A DNA stretch of 64,000 nt from Embleya sp045207785 (GTDB lineage: Bacteria > Actinomycetota > Actinomycetes > Streptomycetales > Streptomycetaceae), in contig NZ_CP108776.1 of the NCBI RefSeq assembly GCF_045207785.1, positions 6,572,001 to 6,636,000 on the forward strand. The letters are read 5' to 3'. Below the pieces are notes generated by a model. It was not told the DNA's origin, ran no database searches, and saw only the letters and a program-made list of their open reading frames with translations. Shown one piece after another: positions 45,601 to 54,884 of the stretch. The translations under genes and the position numbers were made by a program. Within the stretch, counting starts at the first letter, position 1, and the number at the start of each line of letters is the position of its first letter.

Positions 45601-48293
45601 GGCTCGCCGACCACGTGGTCCACGGCGCCGTGCTGGTGCCGGGAACGGTGTTGGTGGAGCTGGCGGTGTGGGCGGCGCGCAAGGCGGGGTGCGACGTCGT
45701 CGACGAACTCACCCTGGAGACACCGTTGGTGCTGTCCCGTACGGCCGATCGCGAGATCCGCGTCGTGATCGACGGCAAGCGGGTGATCAGCGTGCACTCA
45801 CGGAGTGAGGGCGAACCCGAGTGGACACGCAACGCCGTCGGGGTCGTCGGCTCCGACACCGGAGGAACCCGTCGGGAGGACGGCCTCGTCCCGTGGCCTC
45901 CCGCGGGCGCGGTCCGCGTGCCCTTCGAGGACGAGTACGCCAGGTTGTCCGCCCTCGGGTTCGGCCTCGGGCCCCTGTTCCGCGGTCTGAAGGAGGTGTG
46001 GCGCCGTGACGACGCCCTCTTCGCGGAGGTGGAGCTGCCCGCGCCCGACGGCGCGGAGCCGGGCCGGTTCCGGATCCATCCGGCGTTGCTCCACGCCGCG
46101 TTGCTCCCGATCGGCCTGGGGCGGATCGTCGACAACTCCCGGCCCGAGGGCTGGCTGCCGTTCCGCTGGACGGGGATCCGGCTGAACTCCGCCGAGCCGA
46201 CCGTGCTGCGCGTCCGCCTCGCGCCCGCAGGGGAGAACACGCTGTCCGTGGCCATCGCGGATCACAACGGAGCACCTGTCGGCGGCGTCGATTCGCTGAG
46301 CCTGCGGCCCGCGGACATCGGGAAGCTCACCGAGCTGAGCTTCGACCACCAGGACTCGCTGTTCCGGGTGGACTGGGTTCCCCTCTCGGTCCCATCCGGG
46401 GAAGCCGCAGGTCGCTACGCGGTGCTGGGAGCGCCCGACGCGGTCACCGCATCCCCGGGACAGGGCGAAGCGGTCTACACCGACCTCGAAGAACTCGCTG
46501 CCTCCGGTCGGGCGATACCCCCTGTCGTCATCGCCGGCATCGATCGGGCGGGCGCGGACGTCGGCGACACCCCCGCCGTCGTCGAGCGGAACCTCCACCG
46601 TGTGCTGCGGTGGACACAGAGCTGGCTCTCCGACGACCGGTTCGCCGACTCACGCCTGGTCATCGTGACGCGGGAGGCGATGCTCGACGACCAGGTTCCC
46701 CACCCCGACCCCGCGGCGGCGGCGATCTGGGGATTCGTGCGCACCGCGCAGACCGAGAACCCGGGCCGGTTCACGCTCGTGGACACGGACGGCCGGCCCG
46801 CTTCGTGGGCGGGCATCCCGGCGGCGGCCGCAACCGGAGAACCCCAGCTCAAGATCCGCGCCGGCATCGTGACCACCCCGCAACTGGCCCACGCCCCCGG
46901 CGCGTCCGCCAATCGCGGGCCCCTCGGCGGGGCGGAGGACGGTCCCGGTCTCGGGTCCGGGACGGTGCTGATCACGGGCGGTACCAGCGGCCTGGGGGCG
47001 ATGCTGGCCCGGCACCTCGTGGAGCGGCACGGGGTGCGTCGGTTGGTGCTGGCCGGCAGGCGCGGGCCGGCGGCTCCGGCGGCGGCAGGGCTGCGGGAGG
47101 AGTTGACCGCGGCGGGGGCGCAGGTCGAGGTCGTGGCCTGCGACGTCACCAGCCGCGCGTCCGTCGCCGAGCTGATCGCCGCGGTGCCGGACGAACACCC
47201 GCTGACGGCGGTGATCCACTGCGCGGCCGTGCTGGACGACGGGGTCGTCGAGGCGTTGACCGAGGACCGCGTGGACGCGGTACTGGCGCCGAAGGCGCAC
47301 GGCGCCTGGCACTTGCACGAGCTGACCAAGCACCTGAATCTGTCCGCGTTCGTGTTGTTCTCCTCGATCGCGAGCGTGCTCGGGACCGCCGGGCAGGCCA
47401 ACTACGCGGCGGCCAACGCGTTCCTCAACGGGCTGGCGGAAGCCCGTCGGGCCGCGGGGCTGGCCGCCGGCTCGCTGTGCTGGGGTTACTGGGCGGAACG
47501 CACCGAGGGCGGCGCCGACCTCGGCGAGGCGGACATCGTGCGCCTGCAACGGCAGGGCGTGCAGCCGATGTCGTCGCACGAGGGGCTCGCGCTCTTCGAC
47601 GCGGCGATCTCGCGGGACGAGCCGGTGCTGGTGCCCGCGCGGCTGCATCTCCCGGCACCGGGCGCGCCCAGTGCCGGCCGGGTGGTCTCGCCGCTCCTGC
47701 GCGGTCTGATCGGGACACCTGCCGGACCCGGCGGCTCGGCGAGCCGGGAGGTCACCGACGTCGGAATCGCGCAGCAGGTGCGGTCGCTGCCGCGGGCCGA
47801 CGCGGAGGTGCTGTTGCTCGACGCCGTTCGGGCGCAGACCGCGATCGTCCTCGGCCACGCCGACACCGGGAGAGTCGGTCCCGCCGTGGCCTTCCGGGAC
47901 CTGGGGATCGATTCGCTCATGGCGCTGGAGCTGCGGAACAAGCTGGCGGCGCTGACCGGCTTGAAGTTGTCCGCCACGCTCGCGTTCGACCACCCGAACC
48001 CGAGCGCCCTCGCGCGGTTCCTGAACGCGGGTGTCAACCCCGACTCCGCCGCCGACCCGCAATCCCCGGCCGATCGCCTGACCAAGGAGATCGAAGGACT
48101 GGGCGCCCGGCTGGAGGACGCGTTCCTCGAACTCGCGGACCGGGACAAGGCCACCATTTCCACGCTGCTCGGCGAACTGCAGGGCCGCGTCCGTTCGATG
48201 GTGAGCGATGGATCACCGGTCGGCATCGTCGACCGGATCAGTTCGGCATCAGCCGGCGAGCTTCTCTCGCTGCTGGACAAAGAGCTCGGCTAG
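42648..48293 (+). CDS. Type I PKS extension module: KS-AT-DH(inactive)-KR-ACP
   Basis: About 1881 residues. N-terminal docking coil, KS 42.75-44.02 kb (DTACSAS), AT 44.41-45.31, DH 45.50-46.35, KR 46.96-47.65, ACP 47.81-48.03 (LGIDSLMAL), docking tail. The AT has GHSQGE, but the YASH/HAFH position reads VPGH, closer to motifs of ethylmalonyl or larger alkylmalonyl domains. The DH keeps HVVHGAVLVP, but the catalytic Asp is His (HPALLHAALL; codon CAC 46092-46094), so it should be inactive. The KR has GGTSGLG, Ser/Tyr/Asn and an LDD motif, so a B-type alcohol. Expected output: an alpha-substituted beta-hydroxy unit. GTG start at 42648 is 5 nt after GGGGGAGG. A six-unit GAGGCACCC repeat lies in the KS-AT linker. 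Confidence 0.93.
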   Translation: MEDVDKLRSYLRRAVGDAQALRERVRELEESAREPIAVVGVGCRFPGGVISPEGLWDVVSGGVDAMGDFPPDRGWDVEALYDPDPEARGKTYTRSGGFLPDLAEFDASFFGISPREALAMDPQQRLMLETSWEALERAGIDPTGLRGSATGVFTGIYGVDYGPRMGGGAAADVEGFAIAGTYTSVASGRVAYVLGLEGPAVSLDTACSASLVAVHQAVRSLRSGECTLALAGGVSALPTPGMFVEVARQRGLSADGRCKSFSEAADGTGWGEGAGVLVLERLSDARRNGRRILAVIRGSAINQDGASNGLTAPSELAQQKVIRAAVADAGLSLGEVDAVEAHGTGTKLGDPIEAEALLATYGQDRDPGSPLWLGSLKSNIGHTQAAAGVGGMIKMIMAMRHGVLPKTLHVDRPTPHVDWSAGAVELLTEAREWAGAPGRPRRAGVSSFGVSGTNAHLILEEAPEAPEAPEAPEASEAPETAEAAARPAADSATGRVSTGVSGAVPWVLSGRSAEALREQALRLRDSVAADPDLPVAGVGYSLVATRSLFEHRRVVIGADRDELLAGLATVAEGARSPAGVVSGVAKPVGRTVFVFPGQGSQWVGMGRELWESSPVFAEQMRACAEALEPWVSWSLIDTVRGGPEAADLDRIDVVQPVLFAVMVSLARVWRSLGVTPDAVIGHSQGEIAAACAAGALTLADAAKIVAVRSRMLATTTQNGGMAGIVAPQERVRKLLEPWESRVAIAAINGPYSTTVSGEASAVRELVAICESEGIRARWIPASVPGHSPLMDQFEDRLRDELGRITPVSSPVAFHSTVTGGLIDTAELDAAYWFRNMREPVRFEAAMRSLLEREHGAFIEVSAHPLLTINIRDMLDSTPGAGGVVVGSLRRGDGSPARLYRSAAEAFVAGVPVSWEAAFPGWDGRWVELPTYAFQRQRYWLNTPNESTTESTSDHPLLDAVIDLPDDGEHGGVVGSGRLSLRRHPWLADHVVHGAVLVPGTVLVELAVWAARKAGCDVVDELTLETPLVLSRTADREIRVVIDGKRVISVHSRSEGEPEWTRNAVGVVGSDTGGTRREDGLVPWPPAGAVRVPFEDEYARLSALGFGLGPLFRGLKEVWRRDDALFAEVELPAPDGAEPGRFRIHPALLHAALLPIGLGRIVDNSRPEGWLPFRWTGIRLNSAEPTVLRVRLAPAGENTLSVAIADHNGAPVGGVDSLSLRPADIGKLTELSFDHQDSLFRVDWVPLSVPSGEAAGRYAVLGAPDAVTASPGQGEAVYTDLEELAASGRAIPPVVIAGIDRAGADVGDTPAVVERNLHRVLRWTQSWLSDDRFADSRLVIVTREAMLDDQVPHPDPAAAAIWGFVRTAQTENPGRFTLVDTDGRPASWAGIPAAAATGEPQLKIRAGIVTTPQLAHAPGASANRGPLGGAEDGPGLGSGTVLITGGTSGLGAMLARHLVERHGVRRLVLAGRRGPAAPAAAGLREELTAAGAQVEVVACDVTSRASVAELIAAVPDEHPLTAVIHCAAVLDDGVVEALTEDRVDAVLAPKAHGAWHLHELTKHLNLSAFVLFSSIASVLGTAGQANYAAANAFLNGLAEARRAAGLAAGSLCWGYWAERTEGGADLGEADIVRLQRQGVQPMSSHEGLALFDAAISRDEPVLVPARLHLPAPGAPSAGRVVSPLLRGLIGTPAGPGGSASREVTDVGIAQQVRSLPRADAEVLLLDAVRAQTAIVLGHADTGRVGPAVAFRDLGIDSLMALELRNKLAALTGLKLSATLAFDHPNPSALARFLNAGVNPDSAADPQSPADRLTKEIEGLGARLEDAFLELADRDKATISTLLGELQGRVRSMVSDGSPVGIVDRISSASAGELLSLLDKELG
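44028..44081 (+). repeat. 9-bp tandem repeat coding an EAP-rich linker
   Basis: Six consecutive 9-bp units: four GAGGCACCC, one GAAGCGTCC, one GAGGCACCC, read in frame as Glu-Ala-Pro (one Glu-Ala-Ser). It lies between KS and AT of the second PKS protein, where a flexible linker tolerates length change by slippage. Confidence 0.85.
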
Positions 48294-48302
48294 GGGAGCG
48301 CG

Positions 48303-51300
48303 ATGACAAACGACAACAACGCCGATGTTCTCGACTACCTCAAGCGGACGTCGATCGAGCTGATCGAAACACGCCGGCGCCTGAACGAGCTGACGGAGGC
48401 CGCTGCCGAGCCCATCGCGATCGTGGGTCTCGCCTGCCGTTTCCCGGGTGGGGTGGCGTCCCCGGAGGCGTTGTGGGAGCTGTTGCGGGCGGGCGGGGAC
48501 GCGGTGTCGGACTTCCCGGACGACCGCCACTGGGACCTGGAGGCCCTGTACGACCCGGACCCGGATCGGCCGGGTACCTGTAACACGCGCTCCGGTGGGT
48601 TCCTGCACGACGCGGGTGACTTCGACGCCGAGTTCTTCGGGATCAACCCGCGCGAGGCGCTGGCCGCCGACCCGCAACACCGGTTGCTGCTCGAAACCTC
48701 GTGGGAGTCCCTGGAACGGGCCGGTATCGACCCGCATACCCTGCGCGGCAGCGACACCGGCGTCTTCGCCGGTCTGGCGTACTTCGGGTACGGGAACCAC
48801 TTCGTCACCCCCGAGACCATCTCGGGCTATGGGCAGACCGGTTCCCTGTTGAGTGTGGCGTCCGGTCGCGTGGCGTACGCGCTGGGCCTGGAGGGCCCGG
48901 CGGTGTCGACCGACACCGCGTGCTCGTCGTCGTTGGTGGCGGTGCACCAGGCGGTGCAGTCGCTGCGCCAGGGCGAATGCGCGCTGACCCTGGCCGGGGG
49001 CGTCACCGTCATGGGGACGACGCAGGTGTTCCGGGAGATGTCGCGGCAGCGGGGTCTGGCGGTGGACGGCCGATGCAAGGCGTTCGCCGACGCGGCGGAC
49101 GGCACCGGCTTCGCCGAGGGCGTCGGGGTCCTGGTCCTCGAACGGTTGTCGGACGCGCGGCGCAACGGGCGTCGGATCTGGGCGGTGATCCGGGGCTCGG
49201 CGATCAACCAGGACGGGGCGTCCAACGGGATGACCGCGCCGAGCGGGCCGGCCCAGCAGCGGGTGATCCGGGCGGCGTTGGCGAACTCCCGGGTACAGGC
49301 GAGCGATGTGGACGTGATGGAGGCCCACGGGACCGGTACGACGCTGGGCGATCCGATCGAGGCGCAGGCGGTGCTGGCCACCTACGGGCAGGACCGGGAC
49401 CCCGGTCGGCCGCTGTGGCTCGGGTCGTTGAAGTCGAACATCAGCCACGCGCAGGCCGCCGCGGGCGTCGGCGGGATGATCAAGATGATCATGGCGATGC
49501 GGCACGGAGTGATGCCCAAGACATTGCACGTGGACCGCCCGTCGACGCACGTGGACTGGTCGGCGGGGGCGGTGGAGCTGCTGACCGAGGCGAGGGAGTG
49601 GCCCGGCGCACCGGGACGGCCCCGGCGGGCGGGCGTGTCCGCCTTCGGGGCCAGCGGCACCAACGCGCACGTGATCCTGGAGGAGGCGCCCGAGGAAGAG
49701 ACGGTGCCCGACGCCACCGATCAAGTGCCCGGCGGTGCCGGCGGGTTGGTGCCGTGGGTCGTGTCGGCGCGGTCGGCGGCGGCGCTGCGGGCGCAGGCGC
49801 AGAAGCTGCGCGATTTCGCCGCCGCCGACGCGGACCTGGATGTCGCCGACGTCGGGTGGTCGTTGGTGTCGAGCCGGTCGCGGTTCGAGCATCGTGCGGT
49901 GGTGCTGGGCCGTGACCGGGACGAGTTGCTGAGCGGCCTGGCGTCGCTGAGCGACGGCGCGGAGTCCGCCGGGCTCGTGCGTGGTGTCGCCGGGGAACTC
50001 GGCGGTGTCGTCTTCATGTTCCCGGGGCAGGGCTCGCAATGGGCCGGTGTGGCAAGGCAGTTGTACGACACCTTCCCCGTCTTCGCGCAGAGCCTCGACG
50101 AGACCTGTGCACGCTTCGACGCACACCTCCCCTTCGCCCTGAAGCCCCTGCTCCTCTCCGACGAGCCCGCGGCACGCCGAGCCGATCGCACGGACATCGC
50201 GCAGCCGGCGTTGTTCGCCCTACAGGTCGGCCTGTACCGGATCATGACGCGGTACCACCGGCAGCCGAACCACCTGATCGGTCACTCGGTCGGCGAGATC
50301 GCCGCCGCTCACGTGTCCGGAGTCCTCGACCTGGACAGCGCGACGCGGCTCGTGGCCGCTCGCGGACGGGTCATGCAGACGGTCGGCGAGCAGGGCGCCA
50401 TGCTGGCGGTACGCGCCTCGGAAGAAGAAGTGAGCGCGCTGCTCGACCGGTACGACCGCGTCGGTATCGCCGCTGTCAACGGGCCGGAATCGGTGGTGGT
50501 CTCGGGCAGCCGCGACGAGGTACACGAACTCCGGGACCGGCTCGTCGCCGGCGGCACGTCGGCGAAACTGCTCGAAGTCGACCACGCGTTCCACTCCCCG
50601 CTCATGGAACCGATCCTGGACGAGTTCGCGGGATCGATCGGTGAGCTCCCCGCGGGCCGCATGTCGATCCCGGTCGTCTCGACCAGGTCGGGCCGCGAGG
50701 CCACGCCCGAGGAGTTGACGTCCGTCGCGCACTGGGTGAACCACGTCCGCGAACCCGTTCGCTTCTTCGACGCGGTGGAGTGCGCCCGTGCGGCCGGGGC
50801 GAACGTCTTCCTCGAAGTGGGGCCGGGAGCGACTCTCGCGAGCATCACCAAGGAGGCGTTCGCCGGCGAGGGCGTGGACGACGCGCTGGTCCTGTCGTCG
50901 TCGCGGCGAGGTCGCGGGGCGGTGGAGGCGCTGATCGGCTCGCTGGCCCAACTGCACGTCCGGGGCGGGATCGTGGACTGGGGTGCCCTGTTCGGGGCGC
51001 GGCGGCGGGTGGATCTGCCGACGTACGCGTTCCAGCGGCAGCGGTACTGGCTGGACTTCCTGGCCGGGATGGGGTCGGCGGACGTGGCCTCCGCCGGGCT
51101 TTCGGCTCCGGAACACCCGTTGCTGGGCGCCGTGGTGGACCACCCCGGCACCGACGAGGTGGTGTTCACCGACCTGTGGTCCCTGCGGACCCACGACTGG
51201 CTGGCCGACCACGCCGTGTTCGGCGCGGTGGTCGTACCGGCGACGGCCTACCTGGACCTGGCCCTGTCGGTGGGCGACTTCGTCGGCTGCGCCGCGATCG

Positions 51301-54300
51301 AGGAACTCTCCTTGGAGGTTCCGCTGATTCTTCCCGGCTCGGGCGACGTGCAGGTGCGGGTCGTCGTCGGTGCGGCGGACGAGACGGGACACCGCTCCCT
51401 GGACGTGTACTCGCGCCCCGGCGCAGACGGCCGAACGGTGGGCGGCTGGACCCGTCACGCGACGGGGAGTCTGGCACCGAGCGCACCGAGCGCACCGCGG
51501 ACGACCGCGGAGACCGATGACGCGCCATCACTTGCCGTGTGGCCACCGGTCGGGGCGCGGCGGCTCGATGTCGACGGTCTCTACGACTCCTTCGCGGACG
51601 CGGGTTTCGTCTACGGTCCGACCTTCCGCGGGCTGCGGGAAGTGTGGCAGCGCGGTGACGACCTCTTCGCGCTGGCCACGCTGCCGGTGACCGCCGAGGG
51701 CTCGGCCGCCGGCGGGTTCGCACTGCACCCGGCGCTGATCGACTGCGCGCTGCACGCGGTGGTGGCCGGCGGGGTCATCGACGTGGCCGGCGGCCAGGGT
51801 TGGATGCCCTTCTCGTGGTCCGGGGTGAACCAGGTCGGGGAGTGCGGCCCGAGCGTGAAGGTCCGCATCTCCCCGGCCGGCGACGGCGTCGTGTCCGTGG
51901 CGATCGCCGACGAGCACGGCCGCGAGATCGCTCACGTCGAGGCGTTGACGTTCCGACCGGCGAGTGCCGAGCAACTGCGCTCGGTGCGCGGCGGGCACGA
52001 GCAGTCGTTGTTCGAACTGGAATGGCGACCGGTCCGGCAGAACAAGCGGGAAACCCACCGCGGGCCGTGGGGCGTGCTCGGTGCGAAGAACGGCCTGGCC
52101 TCTCGACTCTCCGAAGTGGGTGACGAGAGTGCCGTGTTCCACGAGTCCATGGACGAGGTCCTCGCGGGGGAGGCACCCCGACACATCGTCCTGTGCCTGG
52201 ACGACTTCGTCGCCGCCGACCCCGATCTGTTCGCCGTGGTCGGCGGCGCGGACGCGCGCGTGCTGGACTGGATCCAGCGGTTCCTCGCCGAGGAGCGGCT
52301 CGCCGGATCCACGCTGGTGGTACTCACCCGCCTGGCCCTCGACACCGGTGGCGGGGAGAGCGTCGAAAGCCTCGCCGGCGCGTCCGTGTGGGGTCTGATC
52401 CGGTCCGCCCAGACAGAGCACCCCGGCAGGTTCCGGCTGGTGGACGTCGACGACGAGGAAACATCCTGGGCACGCTTCCCGGACGCGCTCGCCATCGGTG
52501 AAGCCCAACTGGCACTGCGCGGCGGCGCGTACCTCGCCCCCCGCATGACGCCGACCCCACCGGCGAACAACCGGATCGAGCCACCGGCGATCGGCGCGCA
52601 CCGGCTGGGCATCCCGACCAAGGGGACGCTGGAGAACCTGACCTGGGTTCCCTGCCCCGAGGTGGAAGAGCCCCTCACGAGCGGGCAGGTTCGTATCTCC
52701 GTGCTCGCCGCGGGGCTCAACTTCCGCGACGTCACGATCGCCCTGGGACTGGTGGACAGAACAGCCATCGACGACGGCATCGGCAGCGAGGGCGCCGGAA
52801 CCGTGCTGGAGGTGGCGGACGACGTGACAGGTCTTTCGCCGGGCGACCGGGTGACGGGCATCTTCACCGGCGCCTTCGGCCGCGTGGCCGTGGCGGATCA
52901 CCGCATGCTCATGCCCATCCCCGACGGGTGGAGCTACGCCGAGGCGGCGTCCGTGCCGGGCGCCTACCTCACCGCCTACTACGCGCTCTTCCACCTGAGG
53001 AAGCTCGAGAAGGGGCAACGGATTCTCATCCACGCCGCGGCGGGCGGGGTCGGGATGGCCGCCGTTCAACTGGCGAAACACGTCGGCGCCGAGATATACG
53101 GCACCGCGAGCCCGGCCAAGTGGCCCACCCTGCGCGGTCTGGGACTGGACGACGAGCACCTGGCGTCGTCGCGCGATCTGGAGTTCGCGGAGAAGTTCCT
53201 GGACTCCTCGGGCGGTCGCGGCATGGATGTCGTGCTGAACTCCCTCGCGCACACCTTCGTCGACGCCTCGCTGACGCTGCTCCCCGAGGGCGGGAGCTTC
53301 ATCGAGATGGGGAAGACGGACATCCGCGATCCCCGGCAGGTGGCGGCCGATCATCCCGGAGTCGACTACCAGGCCTTCGACCTCTACGAGGCAGGTCCGG
53401 ACCTGATCAACGAGATGCTCCGGGCCGTCATGGAGCTGTTCGCCGACGGGCGGGTGCGCCCGAACCCGATCTCCGTTCGGAACATCCGCGACGCGCGCAA
53501 GGCATTCCGCGAGATGAGCCAGGGCCGGCACATCGGGAAGCTGGTCCTCGAGCTGGGCGACGGCTTCGGCGGTGGGACCGTGCTGGTCACCGGCGGGACC
53601 GGGGGAGTGGGTTCGCTGGTGGCTCGGCACCTCGTCGCCGAACACGGTGTGCGGAGTCTGGTGCTGGCGAGCCGTCGGGGAATGGCGGCCGACGGGGCCG
53701 CCGAACTGCTTTCGGATCTGGCGGGGGCAGGCGCGGTTGTCAGAGTCGTGGAGTGCGATGTCGCGGACCGGGCCGCCGTGGCGGACTTGATCGCGGACAT
53801 GCCCCCCGAGTACCCGCTGACGGCGGTCGTGCACGCGGCGGGTGGGCTCGCGGACGGCACGGTCGAGTCGCTGACCGCGGACAGCCTCGACCACGTGTTG
53901 CGCGCCAAGGTCGGCGGTGCGGTCAACCTGCACGAGCTGACCAGGGAACACACCCTGACGGCGTTCATCCTGTTCTCCGCCCTCGCGGGCACGCTCGGCA
54001 CCGGAGGACAGGCCAACTACGCCGCGGCGAACGGGTTCCTGGACGGCTTGGCGGCGCAGCGCAGGGCGTCCGGCCTGGTCGGCACCTCGCTGTGCTGGGG
54101 CTGGTGGGAGCAGCGCAGCGGCATGACCGAGGACCTGGACCAGGTCGACCTCTCCCGGATCCGGCGGATGGGCATCGCCGAGATGCCGACCCCCGAGGCA
54201 CTGGCCCTGTTCGACTCGGCGTGCGCGATCGACAAGCCGGTCCTCATCCCGGCTCGGGTGGACGTCTCCGCGCTGCGGAACAAGACCGGTGACGAGCTGC

Positions 54301-54884
54301 CGCTCCTCCTGCGCGGCCTCGTCGACGGCGGTCGTCCACTGCGGAACAGGGCGAGCACGACCGGGGACGGCGGCCCCCTCGGCCTGCCCGCCCGGCTGGT
54401 CACCCTGTCGGAGGGCGAGGCGGAGGCGGCCGTGCTGGACTGGGTCCGCGACCAGGTCGCCATCGTGCTCGGACACCCGGCCGGCGCGGCCGTCGACGCC
54501 GACCAGGCGTTCACCCACCTCGGATTCGACTCGCTGACCTCGGTCGAACTCTGCAACCGCCTGGCTTCCTCGACCGGACTGCGCCTGCCGTCCACCCTGG
54601 TCTTCAGCTACCCGACACCGCGCGAGCTGGGTCGGCACGTATGCGGCCTGCTGCGTCCGGCGGCGCGGACAGGCTCGGCCGAGGACGCGGAGATCCGCGA
54701 AGTGCTGCGGAACGTCCCGATCGACAGGCTGCGGAGCGCGGGCATCTTGGAGCTCGTGCTGGCGTGCGCCGACCCGTCTCGGTCGGACGCCGACGGGCAG
54801 CCGCCGGACGCGGACGCGGGCGAACTGGCGGTCATGGACTTGGAAGCACTCGTCGACCTGGCTCTGCATGAGAGGGGCAAGTGA
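48303..54884 (+). CDS. Type I PKS extension module, fully reducing: KS-AT-DH-ER-KR-ACP
   Basis: A 2193-residue protein. Docking coil, KS 48.41-49.69 kb (DTACSSS), AT 50.01-50.86 (GHSVGE and HAFH: malonyl), DH 51.11-51.96 (HAVFGAVVVP; Asp in HPALIDCAL), ER 52.61-53.56 (AAAGGVGMAAVQLAKH), KR 53.57-54.29, ACP 54.43-54.64 (LGFDSLTSV), docking tail. DH and ER look intact. The KR has GGTGGVG, Lys, Tyr and Asn, but the catalytic Ser position reads Ala (LFSALAG, codon 53979-53981). If the KR works, this module adds a plain two-carbon methylene unit. The stretches flanking the AT are almost identical to those in the next PKS while the AT cores differ, suggesting domain exchange. ATG 48303 follows GGGGAGCG. 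Confidence 0.93.
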   Translation: MTNDNNADVLDYLKRTSIELIETRRRLNELTEAAAEPIAIVGLACRFPGGVASPEALWELLRAGGDAVSDFPDDRHWDLEALYDPDPDRPGTCNTRSGGFLHDAGDFDAEFFGINPREALAADPQHRLLLETSWESLERAGIDPHTLRGSDTGVFAGLAYFGYGNHFVTPETISGYGQTGSLLSVASGRVAYALGLEGPAVSTDTACSSSLVAVHQAVQSLRQGECALTLAGGVTVMGTTQVFREMSRQRGLAVDGRCKAFADAADGTGFAEGVGVLVLERLSDARRNGRRIWAVIRGSAINQDGASNGMTAPSGPAQQRVIRAALANSRVQASDVDVMEAHGTGTTLGDPIEAQAVLATYGQDRDPGRPLWLGSLKSNISHAQAAAGVGGMIKMIMAMRHGVMPKTLHVDRPSTHVDWSAGAVELLTEAREWPGAPGRPRRAGVSAFGASGTNAHVILEEAPEEETVPDATDQVPGGAGGLVPWVVSARSAAALRAQAQKLRDFAAADADLDVADVGWSLVSSRSRFEHRAVVLGRDRDELLSGLASLSDGAESAGLVRGVAGELGGVVFMFPGQGSQWAGVARQLYDTFPVFAQSLDETCARFDAHLPFALKPLLLSDEPAARRADRTDIAQPALFALQVGLYRIMTRYHRQPNHLIGHSVGEIAAAHVSGVLDLDSATRLVAARGRVMQTVGEQGAMLAVRASEEEVSALLDRYDRVGIAAVNGPESVVVSGSRDEVHELRDRLVAGGTSAKLLEVDHAFHSPLMEPILDEFAGSIGELPAGRMSIPVVSTRSGREATPEELTSVAHWVNHVREPVRFFDAVECARAAGANVFLEVGPGATLASITKEAFAGEGVDDALVLSSSRRGRGAVEALIGSLAQLHVRGGIVDWGALFGARRRVDLPTYAFQRQRYWLDFLAGMGSADVASAGLSAPEHPLLGAVVDHPGTDEVVFTDLWSLRTHDWLADHAVFGAVVVPATAYLDLALSVGDFVGCAAIEELSLEVPLILPGSGDVQVRVVVGAADETGHRSLDVYSRPGADGRTVGGWTRHATGSLAPSAPSAPRTTAETDDAPSLAVWPPVGARRLDVDGLYDSFADAGFVYGPTFRGLREVWQRGDDLFALATLPVTAEGSAAGGFALHPALIDCALHAVVAGGVIDVAGGQGWMPFSWSGVNQVGECGPSVKVRISPAGDGVVSVAIADEHGREIAHVEALTFRPASAEQLRSVRGGHEQSLFELEWRPVRQNKRETHRGPWGVLGAKNGLASRLSEVGDESAVFHESMDEVLAGEAPRHIVLCLDDFVAADPDLFAVVGGADARVLDWIQRFLAEERLAGSTLVVLTRLALDTGGGESVESLAGASVWGLIRSAQTEHPGRFRLVDVDDEETSWARFPDALAIGEAQLALRGGAYLAPRMTPTPPANNRIEPPAIGAHRLGIPTKGTLENLTWVPCPEVEEPLTSGQVRISVLAAGLNFRDVTIALGLVDRTAIDDGIGSEGAGTVLEVADDVTGLSPGDRVTGIFTGAFGRVAVADHRMLMPIPDGWSYAEAASVPGAYLTAYYALFHLRKLEKGQRILIHAAAGGVGMAAVQLAKHVGAEIYGTASPAKWPTLRGLGLDDEHLASSRDLEFAEKFLDSSGGRGMDVVLNSLAHTFVDASLTLLPEGGSFIEMGKTDIRDPRQVAADHPGVDYQAFDLYEAGPDLINEMLRAVMELFADGRVRPNPISVRNIRDARKAFREMSQGRHIGKLVLELGDGFGGGTVLVTGGTGGVGSLVARHLVAEHGVRSLVLASRRGMAADGAAELLSDLAGAGAVVRVVECDVADRAAVADLIADMPPEYPLTAVVHAAGGLADGTVESLTADSLDHVLRAKVGGAVNLHELTREHTLTAFILFSALAGTLGTGGQANYAAANGFLDGLAAQRRASGLVGTSLCWGWWEQRSGMTEDLDQVDLSRIRRMGIAEMPTPEALALFDSACAIDKPVLIPARVDVSALRNKTGDELPLLLRGLVDGGRPLRNRASTTGDGGPLGLPARLVTLSEGEAEAAVLDWVRDQVAIVLGHPAGAAVDADQAFTHLGFDSLTSVELCNRLASSTGLRLPSTLVFSYPTPRELGRHVCGLLRPAARTGSAEDAEIREVLRNVPIDRLRSAGILELVLACADPSRSDADGQPPDADAGELAVMDLEALVDLALHERGK

